A DNA stretch of 64,000 nucleotides from Comamonadaceae bacterium 2PF (GCA_005502875.1 SCMV01000006.1:1-64000), one strand, 5' to 3'. Numbered from the stretch's first letter, positions 17,381 through 28,919 are shown. The notes: generated from the letters alone by a model not told the origin. Program-made: numbers and translations.

Positions 17381-18103
17381 TTACCGCATGGCCCGCATCC
17401 GTGCGTTGGTGAGCACCCGGCGCCCTGCCCCACCTTCGCGTGCTTCATGCAACAGGGCTCGCGCGACCTGCCTGACGTGCACGGGCCGGTGGCTGGCAGG
17501 GATCAGGAAACCGAAGGCCTTGGCCACCATCAAACCCATCTGCTCGGCCGGGCGCGAATCAGGTCGATCGCCGTCAAGCAACGAGGGCCGCGCGATGACG
17601 AACTGCTCGAACCCGATGGCCGAGATGGCGTCTTCGAGCTCGCCCTTGACCCGGTTGTAAAACACGCGCGACGCGGATGAAGCGCCAAGCGCACTGACCA
17701 GCAGAAAGCGTTTCGCTCCTTGCGCATGGGCCAGGCGGGCGATTTGCAGCGGCGCGTCGAAATCGACCTGGCGAAAGGCCGCTTGCGAACCCGCCTGGCG
17801 GATGGTGGTGCCCAAGGCGCAGAACACGGTGTCGACCTGGAAGGGGCCTGGCTCGCGGTCCAGACGCTGGAAGTCGGCCTGGACCATTTGGCAGCGCGCG
17901 CGTTGCGCCGGGGTGATGGCGGGCGCCTCGGCCATCAGGCTGCCGAGCACGGCTTCCAGCGTCAACGGGCGGCGCACCAGCGCACGGACTTCGGCGACGC
18001 CGTCGTCCTGCAGGCAGGCTTTGAGGGCTTCGCGCCCCACCAGGCCGGTCGCGCCGGCGATCAGCACGGTGCCCAGGGCACCGGTGGCGGGGGATGCGCT
18101 CAT
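17381..18103 (-). CDS. NAD(P)H-binding Rossmann-fold protein (atypical SDR)
   Basis: A 240-residue protein with a dinucleotide-binding N-terminus (VLIAGATGLVGREALKACL) and an SDR-like core (VFCALGTTIRQAGSQAAFRQVD, FLLVSALGASSASRVFYNRVKGELEDA). It resembles small oxidoreductases of the YbjT/HTATIP2 type; the YNRVKGELE stretch keeps the Tyr and Lys of the classic active site. The substrate is unknown. ATG at 18103 has AAGGAG seven bases upstream, better than the longer frame. It sits between maf and rng, which are usually direct neighbours. Confidence 0.82.
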   Translation of the reverse strand: MSASPATGALGTVLIAGATGLVGREALKACLQDDGVAEVRALVRRPLTLEAVLGSLMAEAPAITPAQRARCQMVQADFQRLDREPGPFQVDTVFCALGTTIRQAGSQAAFRQVDFDAPLQIARLAHAQGAKRFLLVSALGASSASRVFYNRVKGELEDAISAIGFEQFVIARPSLLDGDRPDSRPAEQMGLMVAKAFGFLIPASHRPVHVRQVARALLHEAREGGAGRRVLTNARMRAMR

Positions 18104-18140
18104 GGCGGGCTCCTTGTGCAAGGTCGTGGCGAACGGCCGC

Positions 18141-18791
18141 TCAGAAGGCCCAGCCCATCGGCTTGAGCAGCTCGGCCGTCTCGAAAAGCGGCAGGCCCAT
18201 GATGCCACTGTGGCTGCCATCGATGTGTCGGGTCCAGGCGCCCGATCGGCCCTGGATGGCGTAGGCGCCCGCCTTGCCGAAAGGCTCGCCACCCGCCACG
18301 TAGCGATCGATCTCTGCATCGTCCAGCTCCCGCCAGGTCACGTGCGAGGTGTTGAGCATCAAGCGCCCATGCACGCACACAGCGGTCAGCACGCGGTGGC
18401 GACCTCCCGACAGGCTGCGCAGCATGCGCGCGGCATCGGCGGCATCGGCGGGCTTGCCCAGGATGGTGTTGCCCAAGGCCACGGTGGTGTCGGCACACAA
18501 GACGGGGCCGAGCGGCCATTGCTGGGGATCGCGGCAAAAGCGTGCCTGCAGGCGCGCCATCGCGGCCTGCCACTTGGCCAGCGTCACGCGCTGAACATAG
18601 TCTTCGGGGGCTTCACCGGCCTGCTCGGCCTCCAGGGCTTCGGCGTCTTCGTCCGCATCGGGCAAGAGCAAGGTGTGGCGCACACCGAGCTGATCCAGCA
18701 GCTGGCGTCGGCGGGGGCTTTGCGACGCAAGGTAAAGCCAGGGCCCGCCTTCGCAGGCGAGTTCAGCGGCGGTCGGGGACGATGGGCTCAT
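18141..18791 (-). CDS. maf: Maf family nucleoside triphosphate pyrophosphatase
   Basis: A 216-residue house-cleaning enzyme that hydrolyses non-canonical or pyrimidine nucleoside triphosphates. The family start [18 protein letters not shown] is clear, as are [17 protein letters not shown] with the catalytic Asp and [14 protein letters not shown] near the end. The N-terminus has about 18 extra residues before the conserved strand, so a later start cannot be ruled out. Transcribed with rlmH (84 bases upstream) and the Rossmann gene (37 bases downstream). Confidence 0.93.
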   Translation of the reverse strand: MSPSSPTAAELACEGGPWLYLASQSPRRRQLLDQLGVRHTLLLPDADEDAEALEAEQAGEAPEDYVQRVTLAKWQAAMARLQARFCRDPQQWPLGPVLCADTTVALGNTILGKPADAADAARMLRSLSGGRHRVLTAVCVHGRLMLNTSHVTWRELDDAEIDRYVAGGEPFGKAGAYAIQGRSGAWTRHIDGSHSGIMGLPLFETAELLKPMGWAF

Positions 18792-18875
18792 GTGCTGGCT
18801 CTTTGGGCACCTGAGGCGCCGCGACCAGCGCTCGCGGGCCCTGCCTGGCGGGCAGCCCGGGCACCTGCGCGGCGT

Positions 18876-19343
18876 TCAAGCGCGGTGGTAAGGGTGGTTG
18901 TTGCGCAGCGACCAGGCCCGGTAGACCTGCTCGAGCAGCAGCACTCGCGCCAGGGCGTGCGGCAGGGTCATGTCGGACAGGCGGATGGCTTCGTCGGCCG
19001 TTTGCTTGAAGGCCGGGTCGATGCCATCGGCGCCACCGATGATGAGGGCGACGTCGCGGCCGTCGTGCTCCCAGGCTTCTGTGCGCTGGGCGAGCTGCAC
19101 GCTGGTCAGGCGGGTGCCTCGCTCGTCGAGGATGACGCGGCGAGTGCCTTTGGGCAGGGCCGCCTCCATGCGAGCCGCCTCGGCCTGCATGATGGCAGCC
19201 ACAGGCTTGCCCTCACGCGGCTCGGCCTTGACGGCCTTGACCTCGACCCGCCAGTCGGGCGGGAAGCGCTTGAGGTAGTCCTCGCAGGCCTCCTGCGCCC
19301 AGTCGGGCAGGCGCTGGCCGATGGTCAGCACGGTGCACTTCAT
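18876..19343 (-). CDS. rlmH: 23S rRNA pseudouridine1915 N3-methyltransferase RlmH
   Basis: A 155-residue SPOUT methyltransferase that methylates pseudouridine 1915 in helix 69 on assembled ribosomes. Conserved parts are RRVILDERGTRLTSVQLAQ, the SAM-binding knot LIIGGADGID and the end LLLEQVYRAWSLRNNHPYH. Length is exactly typical. rsfS precedes it by 57 bases, the usual order in Burkholderiales. Confidence 0.96.
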   Translation of the reverse strand: MKCTVLTIGQRLPDWAQEACEDYLKRFPPDWRVEVKAVKAEPREGKPVAAIMQAEAARMEAALPKGTRRVILDERGTRLTSVQLAQRTEAWEHDGRDVALIIGGADGIDPAFKQTADEAIRLSDMTLPHALARVLLLEQVYRAWSLRNNHPYHRA

Positions 19344-19400
19344 GGACTTGGGACCTGCTCAGGCGTCAACGCTCGTCAAGGCAAAGGGCTCAGGGAGCGC

Positions 19401-20198
19401 TCAGCGAGCGGCCTTGCGAGCGGGGGCCTTCTTGGCTGCCACTTTCTTCGCGGCAACCTTTTTGACAGCGGGTGCCTTGGTGCCAGCCACCTTGCGAGCC
19501 ACGACCTTGCGGGCGGGCACCTTGGCCGCAGGCTTCTTGGCCGTCGGGGCGTTGACCACCAGCTTGGTGGCGACCTTCTTGGCTGCCACCTTCTTGGCGA
19601 CCACCTTCTTGGCTGCGACCTTGGTGGCAGCTTTCTTGGCGACGGGCTTGGGTGCAGCCTTGGGGGCGGCCTTCGGAGCCGGTGCAGCCTTCTTCGCCGG
19701 GGCCTTCTTGGCGGCGGCCTTCTTCGCGGCGACGGGCTTGGTGGTGGCGGTCTTGCGCGCGGTGGTGGTCTTGCCGGAAGCCTTCTTGGGCTTGACAGGT
19801 GCGTCCTCGGCTTCGTCCATCGGCTCGGAGGCCTTGACCAGGCCGCCGCGCACCGCCTTGGCCTTCAGGGCCACGGGCTTGTCGCCCCAGATCTCTTCGA
19901 GCTGGTAGTACTGGCGGATGGCCGGTTGCATGATGTGCACCACGGCCGCGCCACAGTCGACGATGATCCATTCGCCGTTTTCTTCGCCTTCGGTGCGCAT
20001 CACCTGAAAGCCGGCGGCCTTGACCGCCACCCGGACGCTGGAAGCCAGCGCCTTGGTCTGGCGGTTGGACGAACCGGAGGCGATGACCACGCGCTCGAAC
20101 AGCGGCGAGAGGTGCTCTGTGTTGAAGACGGCGATGTCTTGTGCCTTGACGTCTTCGAGACCGTCGACGATGACGCGTTGCAGTTTGCGGATGTCCAT
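19401..20198 (-). CDS. rsfS: Ribosome silencing factor RsfS with long Lys/Ala-rich tail
   Basis: Residues 1 to about 115 are the RsfS domain that binds ribosomal protein uL14 and blocks subunit joining in starvation: VDGLEDVKAQDIAVFNTEH, GSSNRQTKALA, EWIIVDCGAAVVHIM. RsfS proteins often end near 110-120 residues; this one has 265. The extra part from about residue 135 is a low-complexity run of KKAAAKK, KPVAKK and KKVAAKK units, basic and probably disordered. The ATG directly abuts the nadD stop codon, so the two are translationally coupled. Confidence 0.93.
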   Translation of the reverse strand: MDIRKLQRVIVDGLEDVKAQDIAVFNTEHLSPLFERVVIASGSSNRQTKALASSVRVAVKAAGFQVMRTEGEENGEWIIVDCGAAVVHIMQPAIRQYYQLEEIWGDKPVALKAKAVRGGLVKASEPMDEAEDAPVKPKKASGKTTTARKTATTKPVAAKKAAAKKAPAKKAAPAPKAAPKAAPKPVAKKAATKVAAKKVVAKKVAAKKVATKLVVNAPTAKKPAAKVPARKVVARKVAGTKAPAVKKVAAKKVAAKKAPARKAAR

Positions 20199-20960
20199 TC
20201 AGCGTGGGTCGCCCGGGGCGTAGAGTTGATGGTTGGCAATATAGCGCGCCACGCCTTCGGAAAGCAGCGTGGGCACCAGCGATTCAGGTGTTTCCCCCCG
20301 GTTCAGCCGGGTGCGGATGTCGGTCGATGACACCGCGTGGGGCGCCATCGGCAAAGGTTGCATGCGGTGCGGGTGGGCGGCCAGCGCGGGTGACCGGGCG
20401 AGCGAAGGCTCGGGGTTGACACCCTCGCGCGTGGCCACGGCCAGTGTGACGCGCGACAGCAAGTCGGTCCAGCCCTGCCAGGTCGGCAGGTTGAGGTACT
20501 GGTCCAGGCCGATGATCAGGCACCACTCGGTCACGTCAGGGTGAGCGGCCTGCAGGGCGCGCACGGTGTCGAGCGTGTACGAAGGCCCCGCGCGGTCCAC
20601 CTCGATGCGGTCGACGGTGAAACGCGGCTCGTGCGCCACCGCGCGCTCGACCATGGCAACCCGGTGTTCGGCGAGCGCGAGCTGGCGCGACTTCTGCCAA
20701 GGCTGGCCCACCGGGACCCAGCGGACCTCGTCCAGTTGCAAGGCAAGCAGGGCCGATTCGGCCAGCGCGACGTGGGCCACGTGCACGGGATCGAAGCTGC
20801 CACCCATGATGCCGACGCGGCGGCCGGCAAGGCTGCCCAAGTCCCCAGAGCTCGTCGGCCCAGCGGTGAGCTGCGGGGCGCCTTCAGGGACCTGCGACGT
20901 CGCCGGCGAGGCCACAGAATGCGTCGCAGAAGGCCTCGTGGAAGGGGTGGCAGCGGTCAA
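20199..20960 (-). CDS. nadD: Nicotinate-nucleotide adenylyltransferase NadD
   Basis: The enzyme makes nicotinate adenine dinucleotide from NaMN and ATP in NAD synthesis. The nucleotide-binding GIMGGSFDPVHVAHV motif and late SSTDIRTRL are diagnostic. The start is uncertain: no ATG precedes GIMGG, so a TTG at 20960 (five bases after the hemF stop) gives 253 residues with about 50 unconserved N-terminal residues. A TTG or GTG nearer the motif is also possible. It is coupled to rsfS. Confidence 0.92.
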   Translation of the reverse strand: MTAATPSTRPSATHSVASPATSQVPEGAPQLTAGPTSSGDLGSLAGRRVGIMGGSFDPVHVAHVALAESALLALQLDEVRWVPVGQPWQKSRQLALAEHRVAMVERAVAHEPRFTVDRIEVDRAGPSYTLDTVRALQAAHPDVTEWCLIIGLDQYLNLPTWQGWTDLLSRVTLAVATREGVNPEPSLARSPALAAHPHRMQPLPMAPHAVSSTDIRTRLNRGETPESLVPTLLSEGVARYIANHQLYAPGDPR

Positions 20961-20965
20961 GGCGC

Positions 20966-21889
20966 TCAGACCCAGTCCCGCGGCGGCAGGAAATCGGTGT
21001 AGAGGCGCGCCTCGGGTGTGCCGGGCTCGGGGTGCCAGTTGTAGCGCCAGTTCACCACCGGCGGCATCGACATCAGGATGCTTTCGGTGCGGCCGCCGGA
21101 TTGCAGACCGAACAGGGTGCCGCGGTCCCAGACCAGGTTGAACTCGACGTAGCGGCCCCGGCGATAGGCCTGGAAGTCGCGCTCTGCCTGGGTGAAGGGC
21201 TCCTGGCGTCGACGCTGCAGGATGGGCAGGTAGGCTTGGACAAAGGCATCGCCCACCGAGCGGATGAGGTCGAAGCCGCCCTGTTCGCCCAGCTCGGAGA
21301 CGTCATCGAAGAAGATGCCGCCCACGCCACGCGCCTCGTTGCGATGCTTGAGGAAGAAGTACTCGTCGCACCAGGCCTTGTAGCGCGGGTGCAGCTCGGG
21401 GCCGAAAGGCGCGAGTGCATCCTTGCAGGCCTGGTGGAAGTGGCGCGCGTCTTCTTCGCGGCCGTAGTAGGGCGTGAGGTCCATGCCGCCGCCGTACCAC
21501 GCCACCACCGAGCCATCGGGCCGGTGCGCGGCCAGCATGCGCACGTTCATGTGCACCGTGGGCACGTGCGGGTTGCGCGGGTGAAAGACCAGCGACACGC
21601 CCATGGCCTCGAAGGGGCAACCCGCCAGCTCGGGCCGGTGCTGCGTGGCCGAAGGCGGCAGTTGCGGGCCCTTGACGTGCGAGAAGTTGCAGCCGCCGCG
21701 CTCCAGCACATTGCCCTCTTCCACCAGGCGCGAGCAGCCATCACCTTGCAGGCGCTCTTGCGGGCCGCGCACCCAGGCGTCGCGGATGAAGGGCTTGCCG
21801 TCCTCGGCCTCGAAGGCCGAGATGATGCGGTCCTGCAGGTCGAGCAGGTAAGCGCGAACGGCCTCGGTGTGCTGGTTGGTTTGGCTCAA
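20966..21889 (-). CDS. hemF: Oxygen-dependent coproporphyrinogen III oxidase HemF
   Basis: A 307-residue enzyme that decarboxylates coproporphyrinogen III to protoporphyrinogen IX using oxygen, in haem synthesis. Clear family motifs are [35 protein letters not shown] and [20 protein letters not shown]. The gene starts with TTG: a strong GGAGG lies seven bases before TTG at 21889, and the protein then begins in the usual place. It stands between purD (18 bases upstream) and nadD. Confidence 0.96.
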   Translation of the reverse strand: MSQTNQHTEAVRAYLLDLQDRIISAFEAEDGKPFIRDAWVRGPQERLQGDGCSRLVEEGNVLERGGCNFSHVKGPQLPPSATQHRPELAGCPFEAMGVSLVFHPRNPHVPTVHMNVRMLAAHRPDGSVVAWYGGGMDLTPYYGREEDARHFHQACKDALAPFGPELHPRYKAWCDEYFFLKHRNEARGVGGIFFDDVSELGEQGGFDLIRSVGDAFVQAYLPILQRRRQEPFTQAERDFQAYRRGRYVEFNLVWDRGTLFGLQSGGRTESILMSMPPVVNWRYNWHPEPGTPEARLYTDFLPPRDWV

Positions 21890-21907
21890 GGCGGGCCTCC
21901 GGTCGGG

Positions 21908-23191
21908 TCAGCGCTTGATGGCACGCCAGCCGATGTCCGAGCGGAACTGCATGCCTTCGAACTGAATGCCATGCAGGTACTCGTAGGCACGCTGCTGGGC
22001 CAGCTTGGCCGAGTCGCCCAGCGCGGTGACGCACAGCACGCGGCCGCCACTGGTGCGCAGCACGCCGTCCTCGCCCAGCGTGGTGCCGGCGTGAAAGACC
22101 ATGGCGTCGTCGGCATCGGCCGGCAGGCCGGTGATGGCCTGGCCCTTCTCGGGGTTGAGCGGGTAGCCGCCTGCAGCCACCACCACGCCCAGCGCGATGC
22201 GCCGGTCCCATTGCAGCTCGATCTGGTCGAGCGTGCCGTCGGTGGCGTGCAGCATGACGTCGATGAGGTCGCTCTTGAGGCGCATCATGATCGGCTGGGT
22301 TTCCGGGTCACCCATGCGGGTGTTGAACTCCAGCGTCTTGGGGTTGCCCTGGGCATCGATCATCAGGCCGGCGTACAGGAAGCCGGTGAAGGGGATGCCG
22401 TCCTTGGCCATGCCCGCCAGCGTCGGCAGGATGATGTCCTGCATGGCCTTGGCGTAGACATTGGGCGTGACCACGGGCGCGGGCGAGTAGGCGCCCATGC
22501 CGCCGGTGTTGGGGCCTTCGTCGGCGTCGAGCAGGCGCTTGTGGTCCTGGCTGGTGGCCATCACGGCCACGTTTTTGCCGTCGGCCATGACGATGAAGCT
22601 GGCTTCTTCGCCGGCCAGGAACTCTTCGATGACGACGCGCGCGCCGCCTTCGTTGTGCTGCACGCCCAGCTTGTTGTCCAGCAGCATGAAGTCGATGGCT
22701 TCGTGGGCCTCTTGCAGGCTCATGGCCACGACCACGCCCTTGCCCGCCGCCAGGCCGTCGGCCTTGATGACGATGGGCGCGCCGTGCTGGTCCACGTAGG
22801 CGTGGGCAGCGGCGGCGTCGGTGAAGGTCTCGTAGAAGGCCGTGGGGATGCCGTGGCGCTTCATGAAGTCCTTGGCGAAGGCCTTGGAGCTTTCAAGCTG
22901 GGCCGCCTTCTTCGTGGGGCCGAAGATGCGCAGACCGCGCGCGCGGAATTCATCGACGACACCGGCGGCCAAAGGGGCCTCAGGCCCGACCACGGTCAGC
23001 GTGATCTTGTTGGCTTCGGCGAAGTCGGCCAGCGCCTTCACGTCGGTGAGGGGCAGGTTGACCAGGCGCGCGTCGCGGGCGGTGCCGCCGTTGCCCGGTG
23101 CCACGTAGACCTTCTGGGCCTTGGGCGACTGGGCCAGCTTCCAGGCGAGGGCGTGTTCGCGGCCGCCGGAGCCGATGACGAGGATGTTCAT
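21908..23191 (-). CDS. purD: Phosphoribosylamine-glycine ligase PurD
   Basis: A 427-residue ATP-grasp ligase for the second step of purine synthesis. N-terminal MNILVIGSGGREHALAWKLA, ATP-grasp KADGLAAGKGVVVA, and MGDPETQPIMMRL are all diagnostic. The length is typical. yebC ends 21 bases upstream and hemF begins 18 bases downstream, so it belongs to the same transcription unit. Confidence 0.97.
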   Translation of the reverse strand: MNILVIGSGGREHALAWKLAQSPKAQKVYVAPGNGGTARDARLVNLPLTDVKALADFAEANKITLTVVGPEAPLAAGVVDEFRARGLRIFGPTKKAAQLESSKAFAKDFMKRHGIPTAFYETFTDAAAAHAYVDQHGAPIVIKADGLAAGKGVVVAMSLQEAHEAIDFMLLDNKLGVQHNEGGARVVIEEFLAGEEASFIVMADGKNVAVMATSQDHKRLLDADEGPNTGGMGAYSPAPVVTPNVYAKAMQDIILPTLAGMAKDGIPFTGFLYAGLMIDAQGNPKTLEFNTRMGDPETQPIMMRLKSDLIDVMLHATDGTLDQIELQWDRRIALGVVVAAGGYPLNPEKGQAITGLPADADDAMVFHAGTTLGEDGVLRTSGGRVLCVTALGDSAKLAQQRAYEYLHGIQFEGMQFRSDIGWRAIKR

Positions 23192-23212
23192 GGTGGTGTC
23201 GGGTTCAGGAGA

Positions 23213-23935
23213 TCAGTTCAGTTCGGCGTTGTGATAGACCTCCTGGACGTCGTCCAGGTCTTCCAGCACATCGAGCAGCTTCTGCATGCGCACGGCGTCG
23301 TCGCCACTGAGCGCCACGGGCGTGTCGGCGCGCATGGTGACTTCGGCCAACTCGGCCTTCAGGCCCGCGCCTTCCAGGGCCTTTTGCACGGCTTCGAAAT
23401 CGGCCGGTGCGCTGAGCACCTCGATCGAGCCGTCTTCGTGGGTGACCACGTCTTCGGCACCGGCTTCCAGCGCCACTTCCATGATCTTGTCTTCGCTGGC
23501 GCCAGGCGCGAACAGGAACTGACCACAGTGCTTGAACTGGAAGGACACCGAGCCATCGGTGCCCATGTTGCCGCCGTATTTGCTGAAGGCATGCCGAACT
23601 TCGGCCACGGTGCGCACGCGGTTGTCGGTCATGGTGTCGACCATGATGGCAGCGCCGCCGATGCCGTAGCCTTCGTAGCGGATTTCTTCGTAGGTGACGC
23701 CATCGAGGTTGCCCGTGGCCTTGTCCACGTTGCGCTTGATGTTGTCGGCCGGCATGTTCGCCGCCTTGGCCTTTTCGATGGCCAGGCGCAGGCGGGGGTT
23801 CATGTTGACGTCGGCACCGCCGGCGCGCGCCGCCACGATGATTTCACGGGTGAGACGGGTCCAGATCTTGCCGCGCTTCTCGTCCTGACGGCCCTTGCGA
23901 TGCTGGATGTTGGCCCATTTGGAATGACCGGCCAT
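23213..23935 (-). CDS. yebC: YebC/PmpR family protein (TACO1-like)
   Basis: A 240-residue protein starting [18 protein letters not shown], the family signature, with [15 protein letters not shown] and the three-domain YebC fold. It was long annotated as a transcriptional regulator; recent work on the family points to helping ribosomes through proline-rich stretches. ATG at 23935 gives the exact canonical N-terminus. It is the first gene of the purD-rng run and is divergent from the HerA-like gene. Confidence 0.95.
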   Translation of the reverse strand: MAGHSKWANIQHRKGRQDEKRGKIWTRLTREIIVAARAGGADVNMNPRLRLAIEKAKAANMPADNIKRNVDKATGNLDGVTYEEIRYEGYGIGGAAIMVDTMTDNRVRTVAEVRHAFSKYGGNMGTDGSVSFQFKHCGQFLFAPGASEDKIMEVALEAGAEDVVTHEDGSIEVLSAPADFEAVQKALEGAGLKAELAEVTMRADTPVALSGDDAVRMQKLLDVLEDLDDVQEVYHNAELN

Positions 23936-24116
23936 GGTGAGGTGCTCCGGGATTGATTTGGATTCAGGTGTGAACGACAAAACGCACGCCGGCGGGTTGC
24001 ACGGCGCGCGTTTCGGCCCAGGTTTTCCTGGGCGATACTTGGATTTTATCCTGCGAGCGCCCGTTCCCCGACGGTCGGCCAAAGGATTGCAGACAGCGCG
24101 CCTTGCCGGAGCACCC
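23936..24116. promoter_or_regulatory. Divergent promoter region yebC / HerA-like gene with two palindromes
   Basis: These 181 bases lie between two start codons. CCCAGG TTTT CCTGGG (24017-24032) is a perfect inverted repeat, and GGATTTTATCC (24041-24051) is palindromic and AT-rich, offering -10-like sequence on both strands. Promoters for both genes are expected here; exact boxes are unclear. Confidence 0.5.
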
Positions 24117-25703
<1,587 letters not shown>

Positions 25704-25742
25704 GGGCCCAAGCCAAGGGCTTGAGCCTTTCAGCCACCTCGC

Positions 25743-26174
25743 TCAGCGGTGGCCGCGCCAGTCATCGTGGTCATCGCGACCACCACGGCGATCCCAACCC
25801 CGGTCGTCGTCGCGACCGTCGCGATAGCCCTCGCGGTACCCATGGTGGTAGCCGCGCTGGTAGCGATGCTGGCCACCCCACCAGCGGTGGGGTCCATGGG
25901 CATGGCGGTGCCCGACGTGGTAACCGGGGTAGCCCACCTGGTAAACAGGCTGCGGGGCCACCACCACCGGCGGGGCGATGATCACGGGAGCGGGGCCATG
26001 AAAGCCGCGAGGCGTGTTGGAAATCGTCGTGCCGACCCGGCCGCCGCCATGCGACGGGGCGTCAACGTTGACCGCCCAGTACACGCCGCCGGCCTGCGCG
26101 GCCGACACCCCCCCGGCCAGAACGACCAAGGCGGCAACACGTTGAACGATGCGAGTGAGGGAAGAGGTTTGCAT
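25743..26174 (-). CDS. Small secreted His/Arg/Gly-rich protein
   Basis: A 143-residue protein with a signal peptide (MQTSSLTRIVQRVAALVVLA, ending SAAQA). A short beta region follows (VYWAVNVDAP), then a Pro/Val-rich strip (APPVVVAPQPVYQ) and a C-terminal half crowded with His, Tyr, Arg, Gly and Asp (GHRHAHGPHRW, RGYHHGYREGYRD). Similar proteins are common and uncharacterised in betaproteobacteria; the histidines could bind metal. AGGAGA lies before ATG 26174, which decides this start over the longer frame. Confidence 0.8.
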   Translation of the reverse strand: MQTSSLTRIVQRVAALVVLAGGVSAAQAGGVYWAVNVDAPSHGGGRVGTTISNTPRGFHGPAPVIIAPPVVVAPQPVYQVGYPGYHVGHRHAHGPHRWWGGQHRYQRGYHHGYREGYRDGRDDDRGWDRRGGRDDHDDWRGHR

Positions 26175-26307
26175 GATGGTCTCCTGTGAGACCTCAACGG
26201 GCCGCGTCAGCGCGCCGCCGACAGCCTTTTGTAAAGCTGTGTGCGCCCATTGTGAGCAATCGTGAGCGACCGCGAACACGGCCCGCCACAGCTTGGCCCC
26301 ACCGCGT

Positions 26308-27588
26308 TCAGTGGTGGTGATCGGAGCGGGCAATGGCCAACAAGCGCTCGACCTCTTCGGGGTGCCGTCGCAGGTTCCTGCGGTGCCACATGCCAATGGC
26401 CAGCATCGAGACGGCCACCACGATCCCGAAGGCGGAAATCGCGCCATAAGCCGACAAGCCCGAGTTGGTCAACGCTGCGTACATGAACCCGAGCAACAGG
26501 ATGCAAGCCTGTTCGTTGAAGTTCTGCACAGCGATCGAACGCCCCGCCCCCATGAGGTTGTGCCCCCGGTGCTGCAGCAGCGCGTTCATCGGCACGACCA
26601 GGAACCCTCCCAGCCCGCCCAGCAGGATCAGGAAAGGCACGGCGATCACGATGTCGGTGAGGAAGTTCATGCCCAGCACCAGCACGCCCATGGCCACGCC
26701 CAAGGGGATGACAGCCGTGGCCTTGTCGAGCTTCATCTTCATCGAAGCGACCACGGCGCCAACGGCCGTGCCAATGGCCACCACGCCCACCAGCGCAGAG
26801 GCCTTCGTGGTGTCGTAATGCAGAGCCGCCCCCGCCCAAGCCAGCACGATGTAGCGCAGGTTGCCCGAAACGCCCCAGAACAGCGTTGTCGTGGCCAGCG
26901 AAATCTGACCGAGCTTGTCTTGCCACAGGCGGCGATTGCAGCCACCGAAATCTCGCGCCAGCTCCAGCGGGTTGGACGCGAAGGGCTGCAGCGGTGCCTC
27001 GGTGCGCGGGATGCGCAGGTTGAACCAGGCCGCGATCGCGTAGAGCAACACCAGCGTGGAGATGGCCGCCTCGGCCGGCGTGTCGATGCCGCAATCGAAC
27101 CCAGGCAGGTCGATGGCCAGCAGGTGGGGCGCGACATGGTGGCCCATCAACTGCCCACCCAGCACCACACCCAGGATGATCGAGGTGATGGTCAGCCCCT
27201 CGATCCAGCCGTTGGCCTTGACCAATTGGGAGGGCGGCAGCAGCTCGGTCAGGATGCCGTACTTGGCCGGCGAGTACGCCGCCGCACCCAGACCCACCAC
27301 CGCATAAGCGATGAGCGGGTGGCTGCCGAACAGCATCATCAGGCACCCCACCACCTTGATGGAGTTGGACAGGAACATGACCCGGCCCTTGGGCAAGGCG
27401 TCGGCAAAGGCCCCGACGAAGGGCGCCAGCACCACGTAAAAAAGCGCAAACATGGGCACCAAGGCGGCGGGCTGCCATGCAGGGGCCCCGCTGGACTTGA
27501 GCAACTCCACCGCCGCGACGAACAGAGCGTTGTCGGCCAGCGAGCTGAAGAACTGCGCCGCCATGATGGTGTAGAAGCCTTTTTTCAT
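26308..27588 (-). CDS. lplT: Lysophospholipid transporter LplT (MFS)
   Basis: A 426-residue inner-membrane MFS flippase with about 11-12 membrane segments. The start MKKGFYTIMAAQFFSSLADN matches LplT, which brings lysophospholipids inward for re-acylation. AAAYSPAKYGILTELLP and the VVASMKMKLDKATAVIPLG loop fit the family. The Aas acyltransferase often paired with LplT is not next to it. A longer start 75 bases upstream is possible but adds non-conserved residues. It ends in a His-rich tail (SDHHH). Confidence 0.88.
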   Translation of the reverse strand: MKKGFYTIMAAQFFSSLADNALFVAAVELLKSSGAPAWQPAALVPMFALFYVVLAPFVGAFADALPKGRVMFLSNSIKVVGCLMMLFGSHPLIAYAVVGLGAAAYSPAKYGILTELLPPSQLVKANGWIEGLTITSIILGVVLGGQLMGHHVAPHLLAIDLPGFDCGIDTPAEAAISTLVLLYAIAAWFNLRIPRTEAPLQPFASNPLELARDFGGCNRRLWQDKLGQISLATTTLFWGVSGNLRYIVLAWAGAALHYDTTKASALVGVVAIGTAVGAVVASMKMKLDKATAVIPLGVAMGVLVLGMNFLTDIVIAVPFLILLGGLGGFLVVPMNALLQHRGHNLMGAGRSIAVQNFNEQACILLLGFMYAALTNSGLSAYGAISAFGIVVAVSMLAIGMWHRRNLRRHPEEVERLLAIARSDHHH

Positions 27589-27806
27589 GCGCGCAGTCAG
27601 GGGTTCACGAGGGTTCCAGTCAAACGTCGGCTGCCTGACCCGCTCACGAGAGTGCACCTCCACGCCCGGTCAAGGCAGCGGGTTATAGCACGCCGACCTG
27701 AAACCCGAGGCCCTTGGTACTCCCCTGCCCACGCGCCACCAACACCGAAGAGGGATCAAAACCGGTGCACGCGCATGGTGCGAATCCGGCTGGCAAAATC
27801 CCACCC

Positions 27807-28919
27807 ATGCCGCGCCCGCTAGAAGCCCTGATCCACCTCGACGCCCTGAGACACAACCTGAGCCGCACGCGCGAATGCGCCCCAGATGCGCAAGTCTGGG
27901 CGGTGGTCAAGGCCAACGCCTACGGTCACGGCCTGGAGCGGGCCTTCGAGGGCCTGCGCGCGGCAGACGGCTTCGCGCTGCTGGACATCGCCGAAGCGCG
28001 CAAGCTGCGTGAGCTGGACTGGCGCGGCCCCATCCTGCTGCTCGAAGGCGTGTTCGACGCGCGCGACCTGGAATGGTGTTCGCGCCTGAACCTGTGGCAC
28101 GTGGTTCACTGCGAACAGCAGATCGACTGGCTGGCGCAGCACAAAACCGAGTGGCCCCAGCGCGTTTTCCTCAAGATGAACACGGGCATGAACCGCCTGG
28201 GCTTCACGCCACAGGCCTTTCGCAACGCCTGGTTGCGCCTGAGTGCCCTGCCACAGGTCGATGAAGTCTCGTTCATCACGCATTTTTCAGATGCCGACGG
28301 GCCAAGGGGCATCGCCCACCAAGCCGAGGTCTTCCACACCCACACGGCCGACCTCAGCGGCGAGCGCAGCCTGTGCAACAGCGCCGCGACCCTGCGCCAT
28401 GCCCGCGACCCGAAGATCCGAGGCGACTGGGTGCGCCCAGGGGTGATGCTCTACGGCGCCTCGCCCGACCACCCCGAGCACGATGCCGAGCACTGGGGCC
28501 TGGAGCCCGCCATGACGCTGCACTCCAGGTTGATCGGGGTTCAGCACCTGCAAGCCGGCGACACCATCGGCTACGGCAGCCGCTTCACCGCAGACCGAGT
28601 CATGCGCATTGGTGTGGTGGCCTGCGGTTACGCCGACGGCTATCCTCGCCACGCCCCCGACGGCACGCCGGTGCTGGTCGATGGCGTGGCCACGGGCATC
28701 GTCGGCCGCGTCTCGATGGACATGATCACGGTGGACATCAGCCACATCCCGCAAGCGGCCATCGGCACCGAGGTGACGCTGTGGGGACGCGGCCCGCACG
28801 GCAGCTCGCTGCAGATCGACGAGGTGGCGCGGCACGCCGGCACCATTGGCTACGAGCTGATGTGCGCGCTGTCGCCGCGGGTGCCCGTGCAAGCCGTCGA
28901 AGCCCATGTCGCGGCGTGA
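27807..28919 (+). CDS. alr: Alanine racemase
   Basis: A 370-residue PLP enzyme that supplies D-alanine for the cell wall. The PLP lysine is K35 in [10 protein letters not shown], the second catalytic residue is Tyr256 in IGYGSRF, and [13 protein letters not shown] is conserved. ATG at 27807 places the N-terminus as in the family. It is divergent from lplT; a thioesterase gene follows 45 bases downstream. Whether this is the biosynthetic or catabolic isozyme cannot be told. Confidence 0.96.
   Translation: MPRPLEALIHLDALRHNLSRTRECAPDAQVWAVVKANAYGHGLERAFEGLRAADGFALLDIAEARKLRELDWRGPILLLEGVFDARDLEWCSRLNLWHVVHCEQQIDWLAQHKTEWPQRVFLKMNTGMNRLGFTPQAFRNAWLRLSALPQVDEVSFITHFSDADGPRGIAHQAEVFHTHTADLSGERSLCNSAATLRHARDPKIRGDWVRPGVMLYGASPDHPEHDAEHWGLEPAMTLHSRLIGVQHLQAGDTIGYGSRFTADRVMRIGVVACGYADGYPRHAPDGTPVLVDGVATGIVGRVSMDMITVDISHIPQAAIGTEVTLWGRGPHGSSLQIDEVARHAGTIGYELMCALSPRVPVQAVEAHVAA

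Noticed and set aside
19430-19760. Short repeats that resemble a minisatellite or CRISPR-like array
   Set aside because: They are coding repeats of the Lys/Ala tail of RsfS, with no regular spacer.
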